Assembly: GCA_021234155.1 (NCBI GenBank)
Contig: JAJEKV010000101.1
Location: 267,986-331,985 of the forward strand
DNA length: 64,000 nt
Source of the DNA: Isoetes taiwanensis
Taxonomy: Eukaryota > Streptophyta > Lycopodiopsida > Isoetales > Isoetaceae
Direction of reading: 5' to 3'
Shown here: one piece after another, positions 44,036 through 54,274 of the stretch
Position numbering within the stretch: the stretch's first letter is position 1
How the letters are laid out: each line of letters starts with the position of its first letter
Position numbers and translations under genes: made by a program
The notes under the pieces: model-generated
Database searches by the model: none
What the model saw: the letters and a program-made list of their open reading frames with translations, nothing else
Told to the model about the DNA's origin: nothing

Positions 44036-44830
44036 AAAATTCTTGTGGGTGTATCAAAAGCGTGCATTTTGACGCCACATTTTGGCACCACCTTTGTGGT
44101 AGAATCGGTGGTGCATACCGGGTTTATGAGATTGCGGAGTCTGCCCTTAATGAGCCGCCGGTTATTTTGAATTTTATGCCACGCCATTGTCCACCTTTTG
44201 AATTAAGAAAGAATCACCTCTTCCTCTGTTTTTGCCGCTTCTTGCCGATTGAACCCTAATGGAGTCGAAATTGAACATCCACTTGTTACACGGTGAAATC
44301 TCTCCTCAAACAAGAGATTGTGCCCCACAAAGATCTAAAGAAGCTTTGGGGTGACAGAGTTCCAAATAAATCGGCTACGTGTATTTTCCCCAAATGTTTT
44401 GTTCAAACCCAAAATTAAGGCATATGTTTTCTTTGTACAGTGTTGAAGAATCGAGCAATGAACAATACAAAGAGTTCATGCAAATTTACAAAAGAATTAC
44501 GGGAAGCCACATACATGGGGTGGAATGGCTCCCGGAACACGGCAATGGGCTTGGGGAGGTCAAAGACTGGAAGAGCTTCTCGGATTATTATAAAACTCCC
44601 ATGAGAAAGCGAGGCCAGTTCTTCTAGACCCAAGAGAAAGCATAGGCAAATCTAACGGCGAGGAGGAAAATAGTAAAAGTGACAGGGGATGATGAAGATG
44701 ATAGGGAAAAACCAAATCGGGTTCCTCTAGACCACACATTCAATCTGAACTCACAATCAAAAAAAAAGCAAGCGAGCAATGTTGAGACCAAAACATGCCA
44801 TTGCGGTATGTTCAATTATTAGTTGTGTTA
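44036..44830 (+). pseudogene. unidentified coding remnants
   Basis: Plus-strand frames at 43990-44259 (SVHFDATFWHH, RVYEIAESALNEPP) and 44379-44627 (EQYKEFMQIYKRITG, WLPEHGNGLGEVKDWKSF) look like real protein, followed by a basic stretch (44640-44820). They lie upstream of the transposase tail at 45275 and could be its eroded N-terminal part, but I could not align them to the other two transposase copies. No domain is claimed. Confidence 0.4.
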
Positions 44831-45039
44831 TAACAGAAAAAATCTCAAGCTTGATCTAGATTGTTTCTATCAACACGTAAAAGGTAACATCAAATCCACT
44901 TCAAGAATCGGGTATGTCTACTACCATTTTGCATCATGTTGGTCTGTATTGTCATGTTGTGTCTCTATGATGCCATTTGTGGGGCATTTATTGCAATGGA
45001 TGCGAATGATAGATGAGGTATGTGGGTGGTGGTGAGTTG

Positions 45040-45276
45040 TTGGCATCCACCATGTCCCACACCACACCCCCACGATCTCCCACCACTACACTCTACCATC
45101 TCCCCACCGCCACACCCCCACACCACACACCACCACCACACTCCACCACCACCACCACCACCACCACACTCCACCACCACCACACCACACCACCATCCAC
45201 CATGTCCCACACCACAATCCACCACCACCACACTCCACCACAACCACACCCACACCCCACCACCACACCCCACAAA
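45040..45276 (+). repeat. (CCA)n/(CCACAC)n microsatellite
   Basis: A long run of CCA and CACC units with occasional interruptions runs directly into the transposase tail block. The His/Thr/Pro frames across it are not genes. Confidence 0.95.
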
Positions 45277-45306
45277 CCATCATTCAATTAAATTGGGATT
45301 ATGTCT
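45275..45306 (+). repeat. transposase tail block, copy 2, next to (CCA)n
   Basis: This is the reverse complement of 10435-10466: it encodes PSFN, the TAA stop and the start of the 3' UTR. From here to about 46.99 kb the sequence is the inverted copy of 8.88-10.47 kb. Confidence 0.88.
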
Positions 45307-46250
45307 ATTCCAAAATCGCCCAGATAAGCTATTTATTGACCATTATATTGAATTAACCACACTTTTGCAATCGAGTTCATTTTGGGGCTAGGAAGATGCA
45401 TTTTATGTTGAAATGCAAGGGCATCAAATATTAGGTCCAAATGACCCATATTATGAAAGAATGTTGGCAATATAAAAAGTAGGAAATTGCTTATTAATTA
45501 GTTACAATCACCGTGCGACAACGAAATCTAAACATTGAAATTGTAGTGTTTTTTTACGAATAAATAACAGACAAGCAAGTTGCTTCTGAGCCGAGAGATT
45601 TTCAAGGGTCAAATCGCGCGTGGCGCGATTTTATTTTCATAAATAACGTATTATAGTGGAACATAAACTTTAAAAACTAATCCGAATCATCGTCGACAGG
45701 CGCTGCAGGCGGTGCTGAGATCCTTTCGATCATGAACAAACCATGCTCACGGATTCCATATAAGATGGATTACAACATCAAAGGGATCAGGATAGAAGCG
45801 GGCGGGATTCATAGCAACGACATCAAGCGGTCACGAAGTTCTATTTCTAGCTCGCGGCACTACTGCGAGGTCTGCGTGGTTCATCGGCGGTAATAGAATG
45901 TGCCATAATAACAAGCAAGCATGGAAGCCGGGCCGATGGTTTGCCAATTTCATGCATACGTATTTATAGACACCTAAATTATTGACGGTATATACATACA
46001 AATTATTGCAAGTATAGCAAACCATACACGTAATATAAAAGAACAATACGTACACAGAACCAATAATGCTGATATAAGAACACAATATATATTGAAAAGA
46101 GTTTGGTGTAAAGTATATTTCATATTCAAAACTTATTGGAAAGTGTATTTCAGATACATATATATATATATCAAAAAGTTCCCTTTCTAGAGCGATCTTC
46201 TCTAGGTCCTGTCAATTTCCGTCCGATTAAGTTGCGGGTATAGTGTTTGT
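45307..46250. other. shared spacer, inverted copy of 9561-10449
   Basis: Non-coding sequence, AT-rich. It contains the perfect hairpin AAATCGCGC-GTG-GCGCGATTT at 45611-45631. Confidence 0.7.
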
Positions 46251-46810
46251 ATCTCTTAGACCTTTTTTCACAGAGATATTTAGGTGCAAGATGCTGACAA
46301 AACGAAGCGGGGAAGTCATCTTTTTTCAAAATCCTCGGGATGATAGGATGGTGGATTTAGTGATCGTGGACTGATTGAAGCAACACTTCAAAGGCGTCAT
46401 CATCAACTATAATGATGTCTTCCTTCTCCCTCGAGCGCCCAAGTCATCCATCATGTCGCTCAAGCATTTCACAAATATTTTTTTTACAGTAGGATCCTTT
46501 GGGTTATTGAATGACTTACATTTGCTCGATCCCAAAATGGATGCCCAATCTCTATGTAACTTCGGGAACTACTCTCAAAACTTCCTGTATATTTCTATTC
46601 TCCATCGACGACCAAATTGCACAACGAAATAAAAAAAGAGAAAGCTTGGTCTAACATCTCCTTCAGATCTGACGGCCGATATACCCATTTCAGTATATGT
46701 CTCAAATGGTTTCTGTGCATACCATGATAAAGGAAATTGTGCTTTAGGTAACGTTTTGCAGAGCACTCCATTCAAATCGAACACCGTAATTTTGGGAAAC
46801 CGGATTAGGT

Positions 46811-46972
46811 CTGTAATAATAAAGCACACACTTGTGAGACAAGGAAAAAGAAAATTGAAATGGCTTTGGCGCGATTTTTCAATCCTGATGGAATAATTGA
46901 AATCGGCGCTGTGCGATTTTTCAATTGTTGAAGTGAAATGGCGCTGGCGATTTCATTGTTTGAATAACATAC
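46811..46972 (-). other. intron of copy 2 with three GC palindromes
   Basis: Donor GTATGT and acceptor TATTACAG correspond to those of 8905-8995. Three hairpins of the type AAATCGCCAGCGCCATTT lie at about 46860-46877, 46900-46919 and 46936-46953, against one in copy 1. Confidence 0.78.
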
Positions 46973-48963
46973 CTTTATTCCGTTCAACATCCGCGTGATG
47001 AGCTTACTCTAAATTTTGTCTTAGATTACGCGGTGTCAACCACATCATAGTGTTTGAACTATGGTTGATACTTCATTACTCTTTATGCTAACGACTCGAG
47101 CTTTCGAATCAACGTATCATCTAGGATTTGTCTTCTTCGTTTGGGTTACCTACATCCCACATACGTATTTTCCAATGTGATTGGAAGGATAGGCACGCTC
47201 TCGGCGCTATAGTTAAAAGCTGTTGCTTGTCGATATTCTTCCTTATGCCCTCTATATGCTTTCTCATTTCTTCCCTCTGCGACCCGGATCTGCGAGGGTA
47301 AGCTTGGACTTAGAGCTGGAAGCTTTATTTTTTTGCACTACCTAGCGGACCCTAGGTGCCACCTCTAGCACTTTCGAAAAAAATGTCGAGGAAGTCCTTG
47401 GCTTGACCATCGAGAGACCACACTTTGGCATTTCCTAGCTAGCTTCGAGCTTCCCCGCCCGACATAACCTCAACATGAAACTCCCAACCGCGTAGACTCT
47501 AATCGGCGGAAGGCTTCAATCGAGAAAAACTTCGAAAGGGCCAAAGAAACCCGTGCTTATTCAGCCTCCCTTATGCTGGCCAAGGTAGCTCATACTTGAT
47601 TGGTGAATTAAGGGCGGGTGGTCGACCAGTTTTCTTCTTCCTCTTCCTCTTCCTCTTAGATCTGGTCCACATCCACATCTGCGCATCCCTTTCCTTTGTC
47701 TTCGCAATTGGATTCGACATAAAAACATTCTTCAATAGGGGTTCATCTAGGCCCGATAGCACCGCCAAGCAATCTTCTCACCTTCCGGGTTTCCCCTTGA
47801 GTCTTTCATATTCTTTATCATCCATAATGGCTATCATAAGGACTAGCACATGTGAGATCTTACTTTCGGTACTAAACTCACTATCTTTGTTTTCATCTAT
47901 CATTCTTTGCTTGCCTCATCACTTTAATGCATTCGACATCATTTGCGGCGACTAGTGCATATCGTAGGAAATGTCCGAGTGGCAAACTGTCCACGATAGT
48001 ATAATGCATCTCGATCGTCAAACCACGCATGTGTTGAAGAAGGTCGTTGTAATCATCCCCTGTCCATCTCGTGCCACGGCTATCAAGAACAAATAGAGTG
48101 ATGTCGGTTGGGTCTTCACCTACCTACGGCATGGCACACTTATAACCGGTGGACACCTTATAGAAAAAAGGGAGATCTCTCTAATCGTCTTCTTCACCAA
48201 AGCAACTTTTCTTTTTAGGTCGAGGGCCTTGTAACTTTTAGTGTGAATCCCCTTAAGAGTTGCCACATTCTTAGCCTTTTGGTCAGCTTCACAAAATCTT
48301 TTGACCAAAATACATATTTCTTAATGTCATCATTAGATACGTTGTACTTTTTTGCATTAAACTATCTCTATAACATCATGTCTCTCCGAGAGCGTTCTTC
48401 ACCAATGGCTTTTTTCGGGACTTTCATATTCTTTATCGATTAGCATGCATCTTGAAAGATGTCAAGTGCTTTGTTCACAGACGTTTTCTTGTAGATAACT
48501 TCCTTTCGATGCAACTATCTAGAACAGATTAATTATCATCCAATCCTTGTGCCTTTCTCATTTACGTGATACCTATATCAAAATAGGCGCATCTTTGCGG
48601 AGGAAACGCCGCACGACCGGCAACTTCTTTTTCCGAATAGGTCCCAAAATTAGCTCCACTTTTCCCATACTTCAGTGGAAGAAAAATAATCTTGCGGGCA
48701 TCCTTTGGCACCGTTTGCTCTTTCCCTCGGCTTGTACATCCCTTTTTCTTCTTTGATCTAGTGGCCTTGTTCTTGTCTGTATTATGGTTTGGCACGGTGT
48801 CCTTTCTAGTAATTTGAATTCGCACTCTTAGATTGCCCTTATGCCGGTCGGCATTGGTTTTCCATATTCGATCCATTGGTTCTGGCGTGCATAACTGCTC
48901 CACATACGGACTGCAAAATATGGGCGTTAGATAAAAAATAAGCAGTCGTTAAAGTAACAATAT

Positions 48964-49170
48964 AAAACAGCGCCCGGTAGCTTTAGATTAATCAATATTT
49001 ACAAAACGGCGCTGGCGCGATGTTCTTCATGATGAAGAATTGGCGCGGTGGCGTTTCTTGTAAATCCGTCACACAAATAACAACATAAAACGGCGCCCGG
49101 TGGCGTTTTGCTAATCAATGATTTAGAAAATCGACCCATATGAAGAAATCGCGCCCGGTAGCGTTTCTTA
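48964..49170. repeat. cluster of five GC palindromes, probable intron
   Basis: Units such as AAAACGGCGCTGGCGCGAT, GGCGCGGTGGCG and AAATCGCGCCCGGTAGCG recur at about 48968, 49005, 49040, 49089 and 49147, spaced 35-60 bp and separated by AT-rich sequence. They lie between exon-like blocks of copy 2. Confidence 0.75.
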
Positions 49171-49879
49171 TAAATCGTGATTAAGCAGCTGGCCTTGCGT
49201 TTAAACATATGTGTGGAACATAAAATACCTTTTATGCGGAATGTCTTTCCCATGTCATTCAATGGCGCTGATTTAATTTAATTTCAGATGCTCTTTGTGG
49301 AACCCACCGAGGAATCGGCAATTTCGGCGAATCTGATCTATAGAATAAGCGATTTCCAGTTTTGTGCTTTGGCCGATCAAAACCTTCTGCGCCTCCAGCG
49401 AATCTTTGTATCTATTATCATGAAGTGAATATCGAGGTTGCCGATTAAATCTTCAAGTTTATTCCATATCAACACCTTCTTAGATCTTCATATCAAAAGG
49501 CACCACATCTGCGGCATTGGCTTTTGTCACAGGTTTTCTATCATCTTTGTTGACTATTTCCATTCGCGTCTTTGCTTGTCAAATCTTCTGGCCCGACAAA
49601 CATAGCCTTAAAGTGGACTGAAAAGCACAATGGACATGGATAGGATCGTGAAGCTAAGGCTTCGATGGATACTTGTCGACATATTTCTTGAGTTTGCTCA
49701 TGGCCTCTAAGCGTCTGCCTTGTCATCATCACTAGTCATATCCGTAATGCCTAGAGCGTCCCGGTGTTTCCGGCTCTAGAACTTGCATCTTCCTTCTCTT
49801 TTTAAAGCTTGTAGTCTGAGACCAGGCGTGACCTTGTCTTGATTGCTCTTCTCACGGTGAGACCTTCACATATTTTTTT

Positions 49880-50020
49880 TGGTGTCAATAGATCACCAGA
49901 CCAAAAATTTGAAGAGGTTATCTGCGGCCTCATCCAGTTCTTAGGGCGGTCTCTTTAAAGGAACTAGCAACTGCGATAATTTAACTTCTTCAATACTTTT
50001 TATTTTTCGACCCGGCTTCA
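49880..50020 (-). other. possible MBD-like exon in copy 2
   Basis: The minus-strand frame reads FHYYLKPGRKIKSIEEVK (near 50020-49970). This resembles the YY.P.GK..RS..EV signature of methyl-CpG-binding domains. Only this short piece supports it. Confidence 0.25.
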
Positions 50021-50399
50021 AGTAATAATGGAACGGTAAGAATCGTCCCCGTTCTTAGCATGTGATCAGAATACCTTGTTTCTTCATTTGATCTGTTTCC
50101 TTAACTCTAGACATGAAAAATCCCGATCTGTCTTTCCGCTAGTCTTGAAGATCTCCACATACCATTCGAGCCCTCACGGTAGATCTTCTTACGGACATGG
50201 AGGCTCTACACGAGCCTTCATTATTTCGTCGTATCGTCAATGGTCACAGCGTGTGCCAAATGCACCGTGATACATCTTCATCCGTTCTTGGTTTTTACGT
50301 GCGAGATGTCCCCGGACCAATGCGGATGTTCTTGCTTTTCTTTTCACATTTTTTAGAAGATCACGAAAAGTTACAATCATGTGGTGAGTAATGAAATCA

Positions 50400-51890
50400 T
50401 AGCGCTAGCGTTTCATAAACGCCACTTTCAAAAACATAAATTGTACCGCGGGGAAAGTAAGTGAGACACAACCAAAACCACTCATAATTTATAAATCGCG
50501 GGCCCGGTTCTTAGAAAGGGGACCTACTGAGGACACTTCTCTTTTATAAGAGACATACTAGGCTACAAAAAGACTTGTCAAAAGAGCTGGAGAATCTGAC
50601 AGTAAAGACTTACTTGTCTACATTATACAAAATGGAGAATTGTTCCAACAAAAACATATCGGATAAAGGAGAAGATTATAACAAAAACACACAAAACAAG
50701 GTAGTAAAAGCGGTAGAAATGACCGCGAAACAATATGAAAGGTAGACAATACCGCGAGGAGACAGCATACAGAAAATACACGGGTTTGAAAACATCCTAG
50801 AAACCTAACAATAAAAGGGACCCAATCAATTACAAAACAAAAGCGGATCAATTACGAAACTTTTGGATCAAAACTTTACGCTTGTTCAAGCGACCTCGGG
50901 CTTAGGATTTGTGCTTTGGGCTGTAAGCCCACCTCTACCAAATACTGTGGCGGCCCAGATCCTCTAGGCGCCATAGAACTGCAAGTGCGGATAGTATGAG
51001 GCTGGGGTTTTGGTTTAAAACTTATATGTATCGTTCATAATCTAGGCGTCGGTTACAACCGTAAATTCAAATTAGCGTCCTTTTAAATTTATACCTTAGT
51101 AATTAACGCCCCTTGTCGGCTCATTTACAAATTTAAATTGTGTTTTTTCTTTTTTTGAGTGCAATTTCAAGATAACAATTAATTATTAATTTCAAGAAGC
51201 ATATGTGGCAATCTACTACCACCCTATCGGCCACCTACTATCCAGGCCAAGATCATTCCTAGTATCCAGGCCCAAGAACAATCTCGACTATCGAGGCCCA
51301 AGATCCGTTCGATCCCATTCGATCGTCGAGCCCCTTCAATCCATTCGATCGAGCGCCTTCAATTCCCATTCGATGTCTGGCTGAACTATGGTGAATTCGA
51401 ATGCATTCTCTTGTTCTCAATTTTTAGATCCTCTATTTTTTACAATGCATTACGGTTCTTTTGTCGATTAATGGGAGAAGAATGCTATCTTTTAACGACA
51501 AACTTGAAGCCCCAAAGTAGGATTGTGTAAAATCGAAGATTTGAATCAAGTTCTATGTGTCATGGTGTTCCTCTTGGAACAAGTTTACGTAAGATTTCTA
51601 TTCTAAAAAGCGCAATTATGAAGATGAGGCTCTTCCAAGAAGACATCCGTTAGGTGTGATCTGGTTGAAAGCGTGGGCACATTTGTAGCATGGCCAAAAG
51701 AGCGTCGAAAAAGGTATGTATATTTGGATATTCAAAAAAAAAAATATATCATATCATCTGGCATGATGTTGTGAACTTTGTATTCTTTGATGCTCTTTAG
51801 CCCGATCATATCAACCCCATAAAACTACACATTAATGAAAATATGTAGTTTCTTGGGGTTAGTCATCTTGGGCGGAGGGCATCACAGATT
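50400..51890. other. no recognisable gene
   Basis: Intron-like AT-rich sequence. The 77-codon minus frame at 50851-50618 is hydrophobic but without context. GC palindromes occur near 50400 and 50490. A repeated ATTCGATCGA-like motif lies near 51300-51370. Confidence 0.4.
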
Positions 51891-52689
51891 CAATGTTTTA
51901 AACATTGCATATAAAAAATAAACTAATGACGAGAAAAGTATAGTGCAAAATTGCGCCCGGTAGCGAGTTTGTATTCATATTCAAAAAGTTATGTACATTT
52001 CTTCTTCTCCAAAAATCGCCCGGTAAATTCTTTCTATCTCTACAATATGTCGAGGGCGGTCCCACTTCATCCGCCCAATCCATAAGAAGTCCCACGAACC
52101 ACCACGATATGGCGGGATCCTCATCTTTCCTGAGGATGTCGAGTCTCCAAACCAGAGTGTTGTATCGATCCCTGATACTATAAATCAAATCCTTGTACTT
52201 ATTTGTTGGCATGAGCCTTACTAAGAGCATGAGGAGTCTGATATGTCCATAGATGCGATGGAAGTGTACCCATGGCCCCTGATACAGGCTGTCTAATGGA
52301 TTCTCCAACTCTCTTTGAACGTTTTGAACAGCACACTCAAGTAATATCTTGTCTGAGGGTCGAGTTGATGGTCGTCCAGGGAACTAGAACCAGCCAGTGT
52401 ATTTGAACCAGCCAGTGTCCATGCATAAGGAAAATCCATGGCACTAGAACGAGAGAAAGTAATTAGCACAGATCTATTTCACACGCTTGGCGATTTGTAT
52501 AAGCATTATGAAATTGAAATGCCAAACTAAAAGCGGCGCTGGCGATTTGATTAACCTAGTGGAAGCGTAACTCAAAATAGAAATGCGTAGCGATTTCTAT
52601 TATTCCAACATATTATTCTAACAAAATGCATAATTGCGAGAATCACGAGAATTCAAAAAATATAAAGCCCGATATTAGTTCATTGTTTA

Positions 52690-53000
52690 GTTCATTGTTT
52701 TAGTTCATTATTTAGGAGCGGATATAGAGGAAGAGCTAGTGAAGATCTATGATCTATGATCATATAGATCATAGAGCAAGATCATAAAATGGATATGATC
52801 TATGATCATTATTTACTTCAAATTATGATCATTATTTACTTCCAATTATGATCATTAATTAGAAACGAAATAGAGGAAGAGCTAGTGAAATAGAATAACT
52901 TCATTATTTTAGATCATTAATTAGAGCGAGATAGAGGGAAGAGCTAGTGAAATAGAATAAGAAGCGGATCATATAGGCAAGATCCGCGAGAACAAGATCA
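52690..53000. repeat. tandem-like AT-rich repeats (GATCTATGATCAT; GAGGAAGAGCTAGTGAA)
   Basis: TATGATCATTATTTACTTC is repeated at about 52800 and 52830. AGAGGAAGAGCTAGTGAA recurs at about 52725, 52872 and 52930. No gene is seen. Confidence 0.75.
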
Positions 53001-53179
53001 TAGATCGGGATATTACGATTCATGTAAAAGTAGCGATTAACGATTAAATTAAACGTGGTAAATATCTTGATGCATGTAAAATAACATGCTTTACGTAAAA
53101 TAACTAAAAGAATGAGAGATACTAACCTATTTGTGTTACGTACCTATTTATGTAAAAAGAATGAGACATACTAACCTAT

Positions 53180-53780
53180 TTGTGGTAAAGAATTGAGCCT
53201 CGACTTGAGCGAAACCAAAAGATCGAAAACCAATAGCGGATGATTTGATTCGAGATGATTTGAGCCTAAGAAGCCGAGAAAAATCTTTAACACAAAAGCG
53301 ATGATTTGGAACCGAGAAGCTTTAACACAAAAAACCAAAGTCAAAGAGCGAAAAACCAAAAACCAAAAACCTACAAACCTTTGAGCGAAAACACCTTTGG
53401 GCAGAAAACCCTAAGCGAGATGATTGTAGAAGCCTCAAAAAGCCGGAGTTTAAAAGCATATAAAAGAGTTTAAAGCATATAGAAAAAAAGCGATTCGATG
53501 CAGATTGAAGCGATTGAGCGCCCACGGAGATTGAAGCGGTGCATGCAAAGATTGAAGCGCCGACAGATTGAAGCGGTTGCGGATAGTTCAATGACGCGAG
53601 ATGGATTGGCAGCGAGATAGATCAGCCAGCGATTCGAAGCGGTTCAGCAGCGATTCAGCGAGTTGAGCGCTTACAGAGTTCAAGTTCGAATGAGAGACGA
53701 AAAATTGGAAAAAGTTGGAAAGGATTGTGAATGGAAATAATAAGCGCTTTAAAAATTTACATTTTAGCGCCATAATAGCT
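53180..53780. repeat. degenerate repeats of AGATTGAAGCG and AACCAAAAACC
   Basis: AGATTGAAGCG recurs at about 53502, 53529, 53550 and 53567, with further GCGATT units around. The open minus frames at 53359-53171 and 53591-53322 are low complexity and not supported. Confidence 0.6.
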
Positions 53781-53809
53781 ACCCTTGAACATTTATTGCA
53801 AGGGTTATA

Positions 53810-54200
53810 TAAGTTATAAGATTTAAGGTTAATGAATTTGAAGATTTAAAGGTTAAGGTTAATATAAGATTTAGGTTTATATAAGATTTAAGATTTAAAG
53901 GTTTATATAAGATTTAAGATTTAAAGGTTAATATAAGATTTAAGATTTAAGGTTTATGAATTTGAATTTAGAAGTTTTAAGTTTTAAAAGTTTTAGGCTA
54001 AGGTTATATTTATTGAAGGTTAGAAGTTTTAACCTTACAACTTCTAACCTTAAAAGTGCTAACCTAAAGCCTTAAAAGTTGTTTTTTAAGGTTACAACAT
54101 TAAAAGGTTATTACAAGTTACTATATTATAGGTTAACTTATTATTATTATAGATTAAGTTATTATAGGTTATTAAGGTTATTATTAAGGTTAACTTTCAT
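53810..54200. repeat. AT-rich tandem repeat (ATAAGATTTAAGATTTAAAGG and TTAAGGTTA units)
   Basis: ATAAGATTTAAGATTTAAAGG recurs several times from 53816 to 53955, then AAGTTTTAA/TTAAAACTT and GGTTATTA units follow to 54200. This is simple-sequence expansion just upstream of the transposase-like gene. Confidence 0.85.
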
Positions 54201-54274
54201 TTAAGAACATGTTAGGGAGATGTTATTTGGATATGCTAACTTACTATAGGTTTTATTCATTTTAGGTCAATGGC

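Larger units (their letters stand above)
46251..52390 (-). pseudogene. NIF/FCP1-like phosphatase gene, copy 2, multi-exon
   Basis: Read on the minus strand, a first recognisable exon (about 52390-52000) encodes SDKILLECAVQNVQREL and LLMLLVRLMPTNKYKDL. Further exon-like blocks lie near 50380-50230, 50010-49880, 49740-49540, 48900-48560 and 48310-47570. The phosphatase part starts at 46810, after a 162 bp intron, with VFDLNGVLC (46783-46760), CAIWSSM (near 46620) and VDDDAFEVLLQS (46415-46380). These are HAD motifs I, II and IV of the NIF family, with Asn in place of the second motif I Asp. Basic KRKRKRKKK near 47650 suggests a nuclear protein. The gene is broken by frameshifts and is the inverted twin of copy 1, without LINE A. 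Confidence 0.7.

Noticed and set aside
44008-44200. A 3' LTR of the outer element starting after the PPT-like tract
   Set aside because: No matching sequence is found near 25.3 kb, and homology to the inner element ends before the LTR border.
45020-45391. Long His/Thr/Pro and Gly/Val/Trp open frames
   Set aside because: They are translations of a (CCA)n microsatellite in every frame; the same holds at 57375-57704 and 63194-63780.
50618-50851. Hydrophobic 77-codon minus ORF as a membrane protein
   Set aside because: AT-rich intron-like sequence gives such runs by chance; there is no homology or context.
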